Positions 45,003-54,976 of a DNA stretch of 64,000 nucleotides are shown one piece after another. Source of the stretch: Pseudomonas sp. B21-040 (GTDB lineage Bacteria > Pseudomonadota > Gammaproteobacteria > Pseudomonadales > Pseudomonadaceae); NCBI RefSeq assembly GCF_024748695.1, contig NZ_CP087176.1, positions 179,501-243,500 of the forward strand. The letters run 5' to 3'. The notes beneath the pieces were generated by a model. That model ran no database searches. It was not told the origin of the DNA and saw only the letters and a list, made by a program, of their open reading frames with translations. The translations under genes and the position numbers were made by a program. Positions within the stretch are counted from its first letter, which is position 1. Each line of letters opens with the position of its first letter.

Positions 45003-47003
45003 ATGAGTGCATCGTCCCTCCCTCCCAGCGGTTTGATCCGCATGAATCCGCCGGTTTTTTACTTCTCGGCGAGCTTCATTCTGTTGTTCGGCATCGTCGT
45101 CATCGCCATGCCCGAACAGGCCGGTGCCTGGTTGCTGGCGGCGCAAAACTGGGCGGCCAACACGGTCGGCTGGTATTACATGCTCGCGATGACCCTGTAT
45201 CTGGTCTTCGTGGTGGTCACAGCCTTGTCCGGCTGCGGCAAGATAAAGCTTGGTGCCGACCACGACGAACCCGAATTCAGTTACCTGTCCTGGGCCGGCA
45301 TGCTGTTCGCCGCCGGGATCAGCATCACGCTGTTTTTCTTTTGCGTGTCCGAACCGCTGACCCACATGCTCCAGCCGCCACAAGGCGAGGCCGGTACGGC
45401 GGACGCGGCGCGTCAGGCGATGCAAATTCTGTTTCTGCACTGGGGCCTGCACGGCTGGGGTGTGTTTGCTTTCGTCGGCATGGCGCTGGCCTACTTCGCC
45501 TATCGGCATAACCTGCCGCTGGCCTTGCGTTCGGCGTTGTATCCGCTGATCGGCAAGCGCATCAACGGTCCCATCGGTTACGCGGTAGACGGCTTCGGCA
45601 TCATCGCCACGGTGTTCGGTCTTGGCGCCGACATGGGCTTCGGCGTACTGCACCTCAACTCAGGGCTGGACTACCTGTTTGGCATTGCCCACACCCAGTG
45701 GATTCAGGTCGGCCTGATCACGCTGATGATGGGCGCCGCGATCATCGTTGCGGTCTCCGGCGTCGATAAAGGCGTGCGGGTGATGTCCGACATCAACATG
45801 CTGCTGGCCTGCGCGCTGCTGCTGTTCGTGTTGTTCGCCGGCCCCACGCAGCACTTGCTCAACACGCTGATCCAGAACCTGGGCGACTACCTCGGCGCCT
45901 TGCCGATGAAGAGTTTCGACCTGTACGCCTACGACAAACCCAGCGACTGGCTCGGTGGCTGGACGGTGTTTTACTGGGCCTGGTGGATCGCATGGTCGCC
46001 GTTCGTGGGCCTGTTCATCGCGCGGATTTCCCGTGGCCGCACCATCCGTGAATTTGTCTTCGGCGTGCTGCTGATTCCGCTTGGTTTCACCCTGGCGTGG
46101 ATGTCGATCTTCGGCAACAGTGCCATCGATCAAGTGCTCAACCACGGCATGAGCGCGCTCGGCATGTCGGCCATCGACAACCCGTCAATGACGCTTTATT
46201 TGCTACTGGAAACCTACCCGTGGAGCAAAACCGTGATTGCCGTCACGGTGTTCATCAGCTTCGTATTCTTCGTCACCTCGGCCGACTCCGGCACCGTGGT
46301 GCTGTCGACGTTGTCCGCCAAGGGCGGCAACCCGGATGAAGACGGGCCGAAATGGCTGCGGGTGTTCTGGGGCGCGATGACGGCATTGGTGACCAGCGCG
46401 CTGTTGTTCTCCGGCAGCATCGATGCGTTGAAGTCAGCAGTGGTGCTGACCTCGCTGCCGTTTTCGTTGATCTTGCTATTGATGATGTGGGGGCTGCACA
46501 AGGCGTTCTACCTGGAATCCCAGAAGCAGATCGCGCAACTGCATTCGCTGGCACCGGTTTCCGGGTCAAGGCGTGGCAAGGGTGGCTGGCGACAGCGTTT
46601 GAGCCAGGCGGTGCACTTCCCGTCGCGCGATGAGGTGTATCGTTTTCTGGATACGACGGTGCGGCCGGCGATCGAGGAAGTGTCGGCGGTGTTTGTCGAA
46701 AAGGGTTTGAACGTGATTACGCAACCGGACCCGGTCAACGACAGCGTCAGCCTGGAAATCGGTCACGGTGAACAGCATCCGTTTATCTATCAGGTGCAGA
46801 TGCGCGGTTATTTCACACCGTCTTTCGCCCGAGGCGGCATGGGGTCCAAGCAAATCAACAACCGGCGTTATTACCGGGCCGAAGTGCATTTGAGCGAGGG
46901 CAGCCAGGACTACGATCTGGTGGGTTACACCAAGGACCAGATCATCAACGACATCCTCGATCAGTACGAACGGCACCTGCAATTCCTGCACTTGGTGCGT
47001 TGA
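45003..47003 (+). CDS. betT: BCCT-family transporter, BetT-like (choline/betaine)
   Basis: A 666-residue transporter with twelve membrane segments. The tryptophan-rich BCCT signature is FYWAWWIAWSPFVGLFIARI, and the TM regions ending MWGLHKAFYLES leave a C-terminal cytoplasmic tail of about 150 residues, the osmosensing extension of BetT-type proteins. Choline import for glycine betaine synthesis is the best guess, supported by the operator upstream. The ATG at 45003 lacks a clear Shine-Dalgarno. Confidence 0.85.
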   Translation: MSASSLPPSGLIRMNPPVFYFSASFILLFGIVVIAMPEQAGAWLLAAQNWAANTVGWYYMLAMTLYLVFVVVTALSGCGKIKLGADHDEPEFSYLSWAGMLFAAGISITLFFFCVSEPLTHMLQPPQGEAGTADAARQAMQILFLHWGLHGWGVFAFVGMALAYFAYRHNLPLALRSALYPLIGKRINGPIGYAVDGFGIIATVFGLGADMGFGVLHLNSGLDYLFGIAHTQWIQVGLITLMMGAAIIVAVSGVDKGVRVMSDINMLLACALLLFVLFAGPTQHLLNTLIQNLGDYLGALPMKSFDLYAYDKPSDWLGGWTVFYWAWWIAWSPFVGLFIARISRGRTIREFVFGVLLIPLGFTLAWMSIFGNSAIDQVLNHGMSALGMSAIDNPSMTLYLLLETYPWSKTVIAVTVFISFVFFVTSADSGTVVLSTLSAKGGNPDEDGPKWLRVFWGAMTALVTSALLFSGSIDALKSAVVLTSLPFSLILLLMMWGLHKAFYLESQKQIAQLHSLAPVSGSRRGKGGWRQRLSQAVHFPSRDEVYRFLDTTVRPAIEEVSAVFVEKGLNVITQPDPVNDSVSLEIGHGEQHPFIYQVQMRGYFTPSFARGGMGSKQINNRRYYRAEVHLSEGSQDYDLVGYTKDQIINDILDQYERHLQFLHLVR

Positions 47004-47030
47004 TCCAGACGGACAGGCGCCGGGGCTTTA

Positions 47031-47291
47031 TCAGGCCTCGGCGCTCATCACCATGAACAGCACTAACGCCGCCACCGGCACACTGAACACCACCGTGCCG
47101 ATCACCAGCTCTGAACTCAAGGGCTGGCCGGCCGTGACCACGCCAACGGCACCGTTGATCACCGTCAGCGCCAGCCACAGGATCACAAAGCTGTAGATCA
47201 GTGTCTGGCGGCTGAAGCCGATTTTTTCGCCGATGAACAGCATCAGGGCGAGGAGGGCCAGGCCGAAGGTGATGATGATTGCTGTGTGCAT
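47031..47291 (-). CDS. Small membrane protein of unknown function
   Basis: An 86-residue protein with three hydrophobic segments (about 5-22, 31-53 and 62-82) and almost no loops. No motif or family is recognised. It is convergent with the BCCT gene, 27 bases from its stop. Expression as a real gene is supported by the clean frame and a TGAGCTCACCATG context with GAGCT upstream. Confidence 0.6.
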   Translation of the reverse strand: MHTAIIITFGLALLALMLFIGEKIGFSRQTLIYSFVILWLALTVINGAVGVVTAGQPLSSELVIGTVVFSVPVAALVLFMVMSAEA

Positions 47292-47364
47292 GGTGAGCTC
47301 ACCTGGTCGTTGTGTGTCGCCTGATAAACCGCTATCGCGAGCAGTAGTGTCAGTGTGAGCTTAG

Positions 47365-48099
47365 TTAAACCAACCCACCATTGGCCCGCAAAATCTGCCC
47401 GTTGACCCAGCCCGAATCCGGCCCCGCCAGAAACGACACCACCCGGGCAATGTCCTCCGGCTGACCCAAGCGCTCCAGCGGCGGCATCTTGGCGAAGCTC
47501 TGAATCTGTTCCTCACTCTTGCCCTGCAAAAACAACTCGGTGGCCACCGGTCCCGGTGCCACGGCATTGACGGTGATGTTGCGCCCGCGCATTTCCTTGG
47601 CAAACACTTGGGTCAGCGACTCCACCGCCGCTTTGCTGGCGATGTACACCGCGTAACCCGGCAAGTTAAGGCCGACGGTGCTGCTGGAAAAGTTGATGAT
47701 CCGTCCGCCACCGTTCAGGCGCGTCGCCGCTTCGCGCAAGGTGTTGAACGTGCCGCGCGCGTGGATGTTGAAGGTCTGCTCGAACAGTTCATCCGTGTGC
47801 TGCGCCAAGGGCATGACCTTGAGGATGCCAGCGTTGTTGATCAGCACATCGACCTTGCCCAATTGCGCTTCAGTCTCGTCGAACATCCGGCGCACGTCGT
47901 CGGCGCTGGCTACATCAGCCTTGATCGCTATGGCTTGATGACCGGCCTGACGCAATTCCACAACCAGCCTTGAGGCTTCAGTGGCGCTGCTGGCGTAATT
48001 GATGGCGACGGCAAAACCGTCGCTGGCCAGTTGTTTGGCGATCACTGCGCCGATGCCGCGCGAGGCGCCGGTGACGATGGCAACTTTTTGGTGAGTCAT
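47365..48099 (-). CDS. Short-chain dehydrogenase/reductase
   Basis: A 244-residue classical SDR: TGASRGIG for the cofactor, NNAG, active-site YIASK preceded by FSSSTVGLNLPGYAVY, and VAPGPVATELFL. TSSATEA-type residues after the second strand suggest NADP(H). The substrate is unknown. It is divergent from the LysR gene 122 bases away, a usual regulator-target pair. Confidence 0.9.
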   Translation of the reverse strand: MTHQKVAIVTGASRGIGAVIAKQLASDGFAVAINYASSATEASRLVVELRQAGHQAIAIKADVASADDVRRMFDETEAQLGKVDVLINNAGILKVMPLAQHTDELFEQTFNIHARGTFNTLREAATRLNGGGRIINFSSSTVGLNLPGYAVYIASKAAVESLTQVFAKEMRGRNITVNAVAPGPVATELFLQGKSEEQIQSFAKMPPLERLGQPEDIARVVSFLAGPDSGWVNGQILRANGGLV

Positions 48100-48221
48100 G
48101 GCGTTGAATCCTGATGAGGTGGGTTGCTGGGTGTGAGGCCAATTTCACATGTTTACTCAGGCCGATAAATGCACGAGAGTTGCCTTGACTGTTCAATAAT
48201 CGCCAACAATCGGAGGCTCAC

Positions 48222-49112
48222 GTGGATCAAGTCAAAGCGATGAAGGTGTTCGTGCGGATCTACGAGCGCGGCAGCTTCACCCTGGCGGCCGAAGACTTGA
48301 ACCTGCCCCGCGCAACGTTGACTCACACCCTGAACCAGTTCGAAGCCTGGCTCGGCACACGGTTGCTGGAGCGCAGTACGCGCAAGGTGCGTGCGACCCT
48401 GGACGGCGAGGCGTACTACTTGCGCTGCGTGCAACTGTTGGCGGAGCTGGAAGAGGCCGAGCTGGCGTTTCGCGGTTGCGCGCCGAAAGGCCGATTACGG
48501 GTCGACCTGCACGGCACGCTGGCTAAAAATTTTGTGATCCCCGCCTTGCCGCAATTCATGGAGCGCTACCCGGACATCGACCTGTCCATCAGCGAATCCG
48601 ACCGCTTTGTCGACTTGATTGCCGAAGGCGTCGACTGCGTGCTGCGCGCGGGTACGCTGACGGATTCGGCGCTGGTCGGTAAACGCATCGCCAACCTGCG
48701 CCAGATCACCTGCGCCAGCCCCGCGTACTTACGCAAATACGGCGAACCGAAAACCCTCGAAGACCTCAAGCATCACCGTGCGGTGAACTACGTTTCGCGC
48801 ACCACGGGCAAGCTGTTTCCGTTCGAATTCAGAGTGGACGGCGAGATCAAGGAAGTCGCCATTGACGGCGCGCTTTCAGTGTTCGGCGCGGAAATCTACG
48901 CCGCCTCGGCGATTGCCGGATTGGGATTGATCCAGTGCCCGCATTACCGGATGGAAACGCAGATTGCCCAAGGACTGATACAGGAAGTCCTCACCGACAT
49001 GCCGCCACCGGCGATGCCGGTCTCCGTGTTGTATCCGCACAACCGACACATGTCGCCACGGGTCCGGGTGTTTGTGGATTGGTTGGGGGAGGTGTTTGCG
49101 GGGGCGGGGTAG
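48222..49112 (+). CDS. LysR-family transcriptional regulator
   Basis: A 296-residue regulator with a GTG start (48222) after CGGAGG. The winged helix (VFVRIYERGSFTLAAEDLNL) is followed by a LysR substrate domain (RLRVDLHGTLAKNFVIPALP, CVLRAGTLTDSALVG). It resembles the DmlR-like group that represses or activates a neighbouring oxidoreductase; the SDR gene is the candidate. Confidence 0.9.
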   Translation: MDQVKAMKVFVRIYERGSFTLAAEDLNLPRATLTHTLNQFEAWLGTRLLERSTRKVRATLDGEAYYLRCVQLLAELEEAELAFRGCAPKGRLRVDLHGTLAKNFVIPALPQFMERYPDIDLSISESDRFVDLIAEGVDCVLRAGTLTDSALVGKRIANLRQITCASPAYLRKYGEPKTLEDLKHHRAVNYVSRTTGKLFPFEFRVDGEIKEVAIDGALSVFGAEIYAASAIAGLGLIQCPHYRMETQIAQGLIQEVLTDMPPPAMPVSVLYPHNRHMSPRVRVFVDWLGEVFAGAG

Positions 49113-49240
49113 CCGGTGGTCTACGGCCACTCTGACCGGCTTGCATTCCGCTAATATTTATCAGAGTGTGTATCGTGTGTATAAGTCTTGCGGTCATCGC
49201 GTAATGTGCTCGGCAGATGCTGCCCACAAGGACGAAGGTG

Positions 49241-49423
49241 ATGCGAAGTCGGGAAATGATCAGGATGATCGAGGAGGATGGTTGGTATCTGGTGGCCGTA
49301 AAAGGCAGCCACCATCAGTACAAGCATTTGTATAAGTCAGGCAGGGTAACGATCAAGCACCCTGATTCGGATCTTCCAAAAGGGACGATCAACAGCATAT
49401 TGAAACAGGCGGGTCTGAAATGA
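49241..49423 (+). CDS. hicA: HicA toxin (mRNA interferase)
   Basis: A 60-residue dsRBD-fold toxin: MRSREMIRMIEEDGW, the catalytic histidine in KGSHHQYKH, and the end KGTINSILKQAGLK. It cleaves mRNA in a ribosome-linked manner in known systems. The start at 49241 has GAAGG just upstream. The antitoxin follows 59 bases later, so the pair looks complete. Confidence 0.92.
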   Translation: MRSREMIRMIEEDGWYLVAVKGSHHQYKHLYKSGRVTIKHPDSDLPKGTINSILKQAGLK

Positions 49424-49482
49424 GGCCCGACGTCGGAAACGCGAGCCTCGATGAGGCCACATCACAGGAAGGACTTACCGAA

Positions 49483-49884
49483 ATGAAATTCCCGGTCGTT
49501 CTGCATAAGGATGCCGACTCAGAATACGGAGTGATTATCCCGGACGTACCGGGCTGCTTCTCCGCAGGCGGTACTGTGGCGCAGGCATTTGAAAACGTAA
49601 AAGAAGCGTTGTCTTTGCACTATGAAGGTCTGGTGGCCGATGGTGATCCGCTGCCGCAGGTGCGTGAAATCGATGCTCACCTCGATAACCCGGATTACGC
49701 GGGCGGTGTGTGGGGAGTGGTCGAGTTTGATATCACGCCTTATTTCGGCAAATCAGTGCGCTTCAATGCCACGTTGCCTGAACAGTTGCTTGAGCGTATC
49801 GACCAGACAGTCAGCCGCGACCGGCGATATAGCTCAAGATCGGGATTTTTGGCGGCTGCTGCGCTGAGAGAATTGTCGGCGTAA
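49483..49884 (+). CDS. hicB: HicB antitoxin
   Basis: A 133-residue antitoxin. The N-terminal half is the degenerate RNase-H-like HicB fold (VVLHKDADSEYGVIIPDVPG, then FENVKEALSLHYEGL); the C-terminal half (FNATLPEQLLERIDQTVSRD, SRSGFLAAAALRELSA) is a ribbon-helix-helix for operator binding. The start at 49483 has AGGAAGGA; an ATG at 49420 overlapping the hicA stop would add 21 unlike residues. Confidence 0.9.
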   Translation: MKFPVVLHKDADSEYGVIIPDVPGCFSAGGTVAQAFENVKEALSLHYEGLVADGDPLPQVREIDAHLDNPDYAGGVWGVVEFDITPYFGKSVRFNATLPEQLLERIDQTVSRDRRYSSRSGFLAAAALRELSA

Positions 49885-50019
49885 ACGTTTATGAATCGAA
49901 ATATGTGAAACGTTTCAGCATTTTCTCGAGTCCGAGGTTTATCGGCGCTTGTCCGGGCGTATGCTTGGCCGCTTGCGAAGCAGTCGATACCACATTCAAG
50001 ACCGACAAGAGAGGATTCG

Positions 50020-51057
50020 ATGACCTACACCGCTGCCGAAAACCGCTACGACTCCATCCCTTACCGCCGCGTGGGGCGCAGCGGTCTGGTGCTGCCGGCG
50101 TTGTCCCTGGGACTGTGGCACAACTTCGGCGACAGTACGCCGATCGACACCCAGCGTTCGTTGTTGCGCACGGCGTTCGACCTGGGCATCAATCACTTCG
50201 ACCTGGCCAACAACTACGGCCCGCCGTACGGCAGTGCCGAGATCAATTTCGGCCGATTGCTACGTGAAGACTTCAAGCAGTATCGCGATGAGCTGATCAT
50301 CTCCAGCAAGGCTGGCTGGGACATGTGGCCCGGTCCTTACGGGCAGGGCGGTGGTTCGCGCAAATACGTGCTGGCCAGCCTGGATCAGAGCCTGCAACGG
50401 CTGGGCCTGGACTATGTGGACATTTTCTACTCGCACCGCTTTGACCCGGACACACCACTGGAAGAAACCGCCAGTGCACTGGCGACCGCTGTACAACAAG
50501 GCAAGGCGTTGTACATCGGCATCTCGTCCTATTCCGGGGTGAAAACCCGTGAGATGGCGGCGCTGTTGAAAGAGTGGAAAGTGCCGCTGCTGATTCATCA
50601 GCCGGCGTACAACCTGCTCAACCGTTGGGTGGAAAAGGACCTGCTGGAAGTCACCGACGAACTCGGCACCGGCGTGATTGCTTTCACCCCATTGGCGCAG
50701 GGCCTGTTGACCGACAAATACCTCAACGGCATTCCGAAGGATGCGCGGGTCAATCGTCCGGGGGGTGGTTCGTTGCAGTCGTCGCACCTGTCCGAAGCCA
50801 ACATCGCCCATGTGCGTGGGCTCAATGAAATCGCCAGGCGTCGTGGGCAAAGTCTGGCGCAATTGGCGTTGGCCTGGACATTGCGCGACCCTCGGGTGAC
50901 CTCGGCGTTGATCGGTGCTAGCCGGCCGGAGCAGATTATCGAGAACGTCGGGGCGTTGAAAAAGTTGAGCTTCAGCGCGGAAGAACTGGCGGAGATTGAT
51001 CGGTTCGCCCAAGAGGGTGGGATCAATCTTTGGGAGAAGCCTTCAACTGCTGAGTGA
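50020..51057 (+). CDS. Aldo/keto reductase (YghZ/Kv-beta-like)
   Basis: A 345-residue NADPH-dependent reductase. Catalytic tetrad residues appear in INHFDLANNYGPPYGSAE (Asp, Tyr), ISSKAGWD (Lys) and FYSHRFD (His). The sequence is close to L-glyceraldehyde-3-phosphate reductase YghZ, which removes toxic aldehydes. A GAGAGG site lies just before the ATG. Confidence 0.9.
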   Translation: MTYTAAENRYDSIPYRRVGRSGLVLPALSLGLWHNFGDSTPIDTQRSLLRTAFDLGINHFDLANNYGPPYGSAEINFGRLLREDFKQYRDELIISSKAGWDMWPGPYGQGGGSRKYVLASLDQSLQRLGLDYVDIFYSHRFDPDTPLEETASALATAVQQGKALYIGISSYSGVKTREMAALLKEWKVPLLIHQPAYNLLNRWVEKDLLEVTDELGTGVIAFTPLAQGLLTDKYLNGIPKDARVNRPGGGSLQSSHLSEANIAHVRGLNEIARRRGQSLAQLALAWTLRDPRVTSALIGASRPEQIIENVGALKKLSFSAEELAEIDRFAQEGGINLWEKPSTAE

Positions 51058-51066
51058 GCGAGCACT

Positions 51067-51177
51067 GATCGTTCCCACGCTCCGCGTGGGAATGTCTCAG
51101 CGGACGCTCCGCGTTCGGCTTTGGAGGGGACGCGGAGCGTCCCGGGCTGCATTCCCACGCAGAGCGTGGGAATGATC
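51067..51177. repeat. Long REP-type palindrome, family A
   Basis: From GATCGTTCCCACGCTCCGCG to AGAGCGTGGGAATGATC with an inner GGACGCTCCGCGTTC / GACGCGGAGCGTCC module, between the convergent aldo/keto reductase and tauD genes. Confidence 0.9.
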
Positions 51178-51189
51178 GGGTTTCAGGGG

Positions 51190-52032
51190 TTACCGGAAAA
51201 ACGGCACATCCCCCAACACCGTCGCCCGCTGCATCACCCGCCGCGCCGGGCGGTAGTCATCCACCGCGTAATGCTGGGTCACGCGGTTATCCCAGAACGC
51301 CACATCATCCTTCTGCCAGCGCCAGCGAATGGTAAATTCCGGCCGTGTGGCATGGGCGAACAAGAACTTCAGAACCGCTTCGCTCTCGGTGTCCGACAGT
51401 TCGTTGATCTTCGACGTGAACCCTTCATTGACGAACAACGAGCGCCGCCCGCTCACCGGGTGTGTACGAATGACCGGGTGCGACAAGGGCGGATTCTTGC
51501 GTCGTGCCTCTTCCCACTGGGCCAGCGCTTCGGGCGTATTGCCATAACGCTCAAGCGGGAACGAACGGGTGAAATCGTGGGTGGCGGTCAGCCCTTCGAG
51601 CAAGGACTTCATCGGCGCGGACAATGCTTCATACGCCGCAATCCCACTGGCCCACAACGTGTCACCGCCAAACTCCGGCAGCAACTTGGCGCTGAGTACT
51701 GCGCCCATGGCCGGGGTCGGCAGGAAGGTCACATCGGTGTGCCAGATCGCGTTGTCGCGCACGTCGGTGACGGCAGTGTCGAGGATCAACACTTCCGGTT
51801 GTTCCGGTACGTTGGGGTAGATCGGGTGAATGTGCAGGTCGCCGAAATGGGCGGCGAATCGTGCCTGCTGCTGCGGCGTGATCGGCTGGTCGCGGAAGAA
51901 CAGCACTTGATGCTTGAGCAGCGCTTGCTCAATGGCATCGCGCTGTTCCAGGTTCAGTGGCTGGCTGGTATCGACGCCGCTGATTTGCGCACCGAGGGCA
52001 GAACTGAGGGGGACGATGGTCAGGTAGCTCAT
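51190..52032 (-). CDS. tauD: Taurine dioxygenase (2-oxoglutarate-dependent)
   Basis: A 280-residue Fe(II)/2-oxoglutarate dioxygenase. The iron-binding HxD is in WHTDVTF (His98, Asp100), and the distal His is in [11 protein letters not shown]; the 2-oxoglutarate Arg follows in [11 protein letters not shown]. It releases sulfite from taurine. The start at 52032 (MSYLTIVPL) matches TauD proteins and has GAAGAGAA upstream. It is last in tauABCD, with a REP pair between tauC and tauD. Confidence 0.94.
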   Translation of the reverse strand: MSYLTIVPLSSALGAQISGVDTSQPLNLEQRDAIEQALLKHQVLFFRDQPITPQQQARFAAHFGDLHIHPIYPNVPEQPEVLILDTAVTDVRDNAIWHTDVTFLPTPAMGAVLSAKLLPEFGGDTLWASGIAAYEALSAPMKSLLEGLTATHDFTRSFPLERYGNTPEALAQWEEARRKNPPLSHPVIRTHPVSGRRSLFVNEGFTSKINELSDTESEAVLKFLFAHATRPEFTIRWRWQKDDVAFWDNRVTQHYAVDDYRPARRVMQRATVLGDVPFFR

Positions 52033-52065
52033 GGTGGTTCTCTTCAAATTCGTGGTGTCGAGCAT

Positions 52066-52156
52066 TTGTAGGAGTGAGCCTGCTCGCGATAGCGGTGTGT
52101 CATTCACAACATCGTTGTCTGACACTCTGCAATCGCGAGCAGGCTCACTCCTGCAA
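52066..52156. repeat. REP pair, family B, inside the tau cluster
   Basis: TTGTAGGAGTGAGCCTGCTC and its inverse GAGCAGGCTCACTCCTGCAA, 91 bases across, between tauC and tauD. The variant core GAGTGAGCC differs from GAGCGGGCT elsewhere. Confidence 0.85.
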
Positions 52157-52176
52157 GGGTTTTCAAAAGGCGATTT

Positions 52177-53010
52177 TCAATGGGCCTGGCCATGCCACGG
52201 CACCAGTTTGCGTTGCAGGGCGCGCAGGCCCATTTCCATGGCGAAGGCGATCAGGGCAATCACCAGAATCCCCAGCACCACCACATCGGTGACCAGGAAC
52301 TGCGCGGCCGACTGCACCATGAAGCCCAAACCGCTAGTGGCGGCGATCAATTCGGCGGCGACCAGGGTCGACCAACCCACGCCCAGGCCAATGCGCACGC
52401 CGGTCAGAATATCCGGCAAGGCACTCGGCAGAATCACATGACGAATCAACTGCGCGCGGGTTGCACCCAGCGACTGCGCTGCACGCAACTTGGCTGGGTC
52501 GACAGTGCGCACACCGGTCGCGGTAGCGATGGCAATCGGGGCGAAAATCGCCAGGTAGATCAGCAAGACTTTCGACAACTCACCGATGCCGCACCAGATC
52601 ACGATCAGCGGCAGATACGCCAACGGTGGAATCGGGCGGTAGAACTCGATCAGCGGATCGAGAATGCCGCGAGCGATGCGGTTGTGGCCGATGGCGATCC
52701 CCACCGGCACAGCGGTCAGCACGGCAAAGCCGAGGCCCAGGCCGATACGGCTCAGGCTCGCGCCCAAATGCTGCCACAACGTCGAATCCATGTAGCCGGA
52801 AGTCGCCAGCAGCCAACCCTTTTGCAGCACGGCGGATGGTGGCGGCAGGAACAACGGTTCGATCATCCCCGTGGCCGTGACGGCCCACCAGAGGATCACG
52901 AGCGCCACCAGTGTCAGCACGCTGATCCAGCGGGTGCTCAAACTGCGACGAACCGGAATCACCGTCGAACTCGGTTTCACCGTCACGGCCGGAATTTCAT
53001 AGCTGCTCAT
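52177..53010 (-). CDS. tauC: Taurine ABC transporter permease
   Basis: A 277-residue SsuC/TauC-type permease with six hydrophobic segments. ATPase-contact loop [20 protein letters not shown] and [21 protein letters not shown] are typical of TauC. Its start overlaps the tauB stop by four bases. Confidence 0.94.
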   Translation of the reverse strand: MSSYEIPAVTVKPSSTVIPVRRSLSTRWISVLTLVALVILWWAVTATGMIEPLFLPPPSAVLQKGWLLATSGYMDSTLWQHLGASLSRIGLGLGFAVLTAVPVGIAIGHNRIARGILDPLIEFYRPIPPLAYLPLIVIWCGIGELSKVLLIYLAIFAPIAIATATGVRTVDPAKLRAAQSLGATRAQLIRHVILPSALPDILTGVRIGLGVGWSTLVAAELIAATSGLGFMVQSAAQFLVTDVVVLGILVIALIAFAMEMGLRALQRKLVPWHGQAH

Positions 53011-53801
53011 GCGCGCTCCTGCCGCTGGGCGGCGCTGCGTTGGGAGAATACTTTGGCGAGCACGTGTTCGCGGGTTTCGATAAAGCGCGGGTCGGATTTG
53101 ATCGCCCGCGCCGACTCGCCGGCCGCATAACGTTGGCCGAAATCCAGGCTCAGGCGCTCGACGATTTGCCCAGGATTGGGCGCCAGCAGAATCAGGTCTG
53201 TCGCGAGGAAGACTGCTTCTTCAATGTCGTGGGTAATCAGGAACACCGGCTTGGCGGTACGTCGCCAGACTTGCAGCAACAGCTCCTGCATCTGTTCGCG
53301 GGTGAAGGCGTCGAGAGCGCCGAAGGGCTCGTCCATGAGCAAGACGCGAGGGTCGGCGGCTAATGCGCGGGCAAGGCCGACACGCTGCTTCTGGCCGCCC
53401 GAGAGCTGCCAGATGCGACGGTTTTCGAAACCGGTAAGGTCGACCAGCGCGAGCATTTCCTTCGCGCGGGTTTCACGTTTGTCCCGAGGAACGCCCGCCA
53501 GCTCCAGACCGAAACCGACGTTGGCCAATACGTCCTGCCAAGGCAGTAACGCGTCGTCCTGAAACACCACGCCGCGTTCGGCACTCGGGCCCTTGACCGG
53601 CACGCCGTCGAGGGTAATGCGCCCGGCACTGGGCTCGACAAAACCGGCGATCAGGTTCAACAGCGAAGTCTTGCCACTGCCGGACGGGCCGAGGGCAACC
53701 AGCAACTGCTGGGGCCCCAGGCTCAGGGAAATATCCGCCAGTACCGGTTCCGGACTACCGGGGTACTGTGCGCTGATGCGCTCCAGCTGTAGCAAGGCCA
53801 T
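53007..53801 (-). CDS. tauB: Taurine ABC transporter ATPase
   Basis: A 264-residue ATPase: [57 protein letters not shown]. The DAFTREQMQ stretch after Walker B is the nitrate/sulfonate/taurine subgroup mark. It lies 16 bases after tauA. Confidence 0.94.
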   Translation of the reverse strand: MALLQLERISAQYPGSPEPVLADISLSLGPQQLLVALGPSGSGKTSLLNLIAGFVEPSAGRITLDGVPVKGPSAERGVVFQDDALLPWQDVLANVGFGLELAGVPRDKRETRAKEMLALVDLTGFENRRIWQLSGGQKQRVGLARALAADPRVLLMDEPFGALDAFTREQMQELLLQVWRRTAKPVFLITHDIEEAVFLATDLILLAPNPGQIVERLSLDFGQRYAAGESARAIKSDPRFIETREHVLAKVFSQRSAAQRQERA

Positions 53802-53817
53802 TGCGGTTAACTCCCGA

Positions 53818-54795
53818 TCAGTTGGTGATGAACTTGGCGTTGACGTACGGTGCGTAGTCCGGCAGCACGGCTTCGACCTTGCCTTGTTCCTTGAGGAACG
53901 CGGCGGTGTCGGTGATGGCTTTGGTGGTCGGTGCGCCGAGGGTGATCACCTGGTCAGCCGCCAGCGGGTAGACGTTGCCTTGCAGCAGCAATGGAATGTC
54001 GCTGGCCTTGGCGCCGGAGAGCTTCACCAGTTTGTCGACGTTGCTTTGGTTGGCGAGCCAGGCTTTCGGGTCTTTGCGGTAGTCGGCGTAGGCGTCCAGG
54101 GTCACTTTGGCGAACGCAGTGACGATTTCCGGGTGCTTCTCGGCGAAGTCTTTGCGCACGATCCAGGCATCGAAGGTTGGTGCGCCGAACTTGGCCAGTT
54201 CGCCGGAGGTGATCAGTACTTTGCCGTTTTCCTTGGCGACACCCAGGGCTGGATCCCAGACGTAGGTGGCGTCAATGTCACCGCGTTTCCACGCAGCAAT
54301 GATCGCGGGTGGAGCCAGATTGAGGACGGTGACTTTCGACGGGTCGATGTTCCAGTGCTTCAACGCAGCCAGCAGGCTGTAGTGACCGGTGGAAACGAAT
54401 GGCACGGCGATTTTCTTGCCGATCAGATCCTGCGGTGTCTTGATCCCGGAGCCGTCACGCGCGACGAGCGCTTCGGCAGCGCCGATCTGGGTGGCGATGA
54501 GGAAGGTTTCCACCGGCACTTTGCGGGTGATCGCCGCCGTCAGGGGGCTGGAACCGAGGTAGCCGATCTGCACGTCACCCGAGGCGATGGCGGCAATGAT
54601 GTCGGCACCGTTGTCGAATTTTCGCCAGCTGATATCGGCTTTGGTGGCTTTTTCGTAGGCGCCGTCGGCCTGGGCAACTTTTGCCGGGTCCACGGTGGTC
54701 TGGTAGGCAACGGTAACGTCAGCGGCTTGGGCAAACAGACTCGCTGCAGCCAGAGTGGCGGCCGCCAGCAAGCGAAGTGGGAAGGTCAGTTTCAT
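53818..54795 (-). CDS. tauA: Periplasmic taurine-binding protein
   Basis: A 325-residue binding protein with a signal peptide ([19 protein letters not shown]). [40 protein letters not shown] and [10 protein letters not shown] are TauA-typical. First gene of the operon. GAGCTTCGCA precedes the ATG; the AT-rich region 54840-54890 upstream is the likely CysB-controlled promoter. Confidence 0.94.
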   Translation of the reverse strand: MKLTFPLRLLAAATLAAASLFAQAADVTVAYQTTVDPAKVAQADGAYEKATKADISWRKFDNGADIIAAIASGDVQIGYLGSSPLTAAITRKVPVETFLIATQIGAAEALVARDGSGIKTPQDLIGKKIAVPFVSTGHYSLLAALKHWNIDPSKVTVLNLAPPAIIAAWKRGDIDATYVWDPALGVAKENGKVLITSGELAKFGAPTFDAWIVRKDFAEKHPEIVTAFAKVTLDAYADYRKDPKAWLANQSNVDKLVKLSGAKASDIPLLLQGNVYPLAADQVITLGAPTTKAITDTAAFLKEQGKVEAVLPDYAPYVNAKFITN

Positions 54796-54928
54796 TGCGA
54801 AGCTCCTTATCCGGCGACCGAGTGTCGGCGTGATAAAGAGACTAAATGATCTAAGAATTCAAAAATAAATAACTTTTTCGAATTAGCTTATGAGAGGAAA
54901 ACGTTAAGGGCGTCGCTGCAAATCGCTT

Positions 54929-54960
54929 GATCGTTCCCACGCTTCCGCGTGGGAACGATC
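54929..54960. repeat. Single REP palindrome, family A core
   Basis: GATCGTTCCCACGC, TTCC, GCGTGGGAACGATC: the 32-base outer part of the family A element, just after gshA (which is read on the minus strand). Confidence 0.88.
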
Positions 54961-54976
54961 AGGCAGAAGTCAGCGT

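Noticed and set aside
49420..49884. Longer HicB starting at 49420 with ATGA overlap
   Set aside because: The extra 21 residues are unlike HicB N-termini, and a strong Shine-Dalgarno stands before the ATG at 49483.
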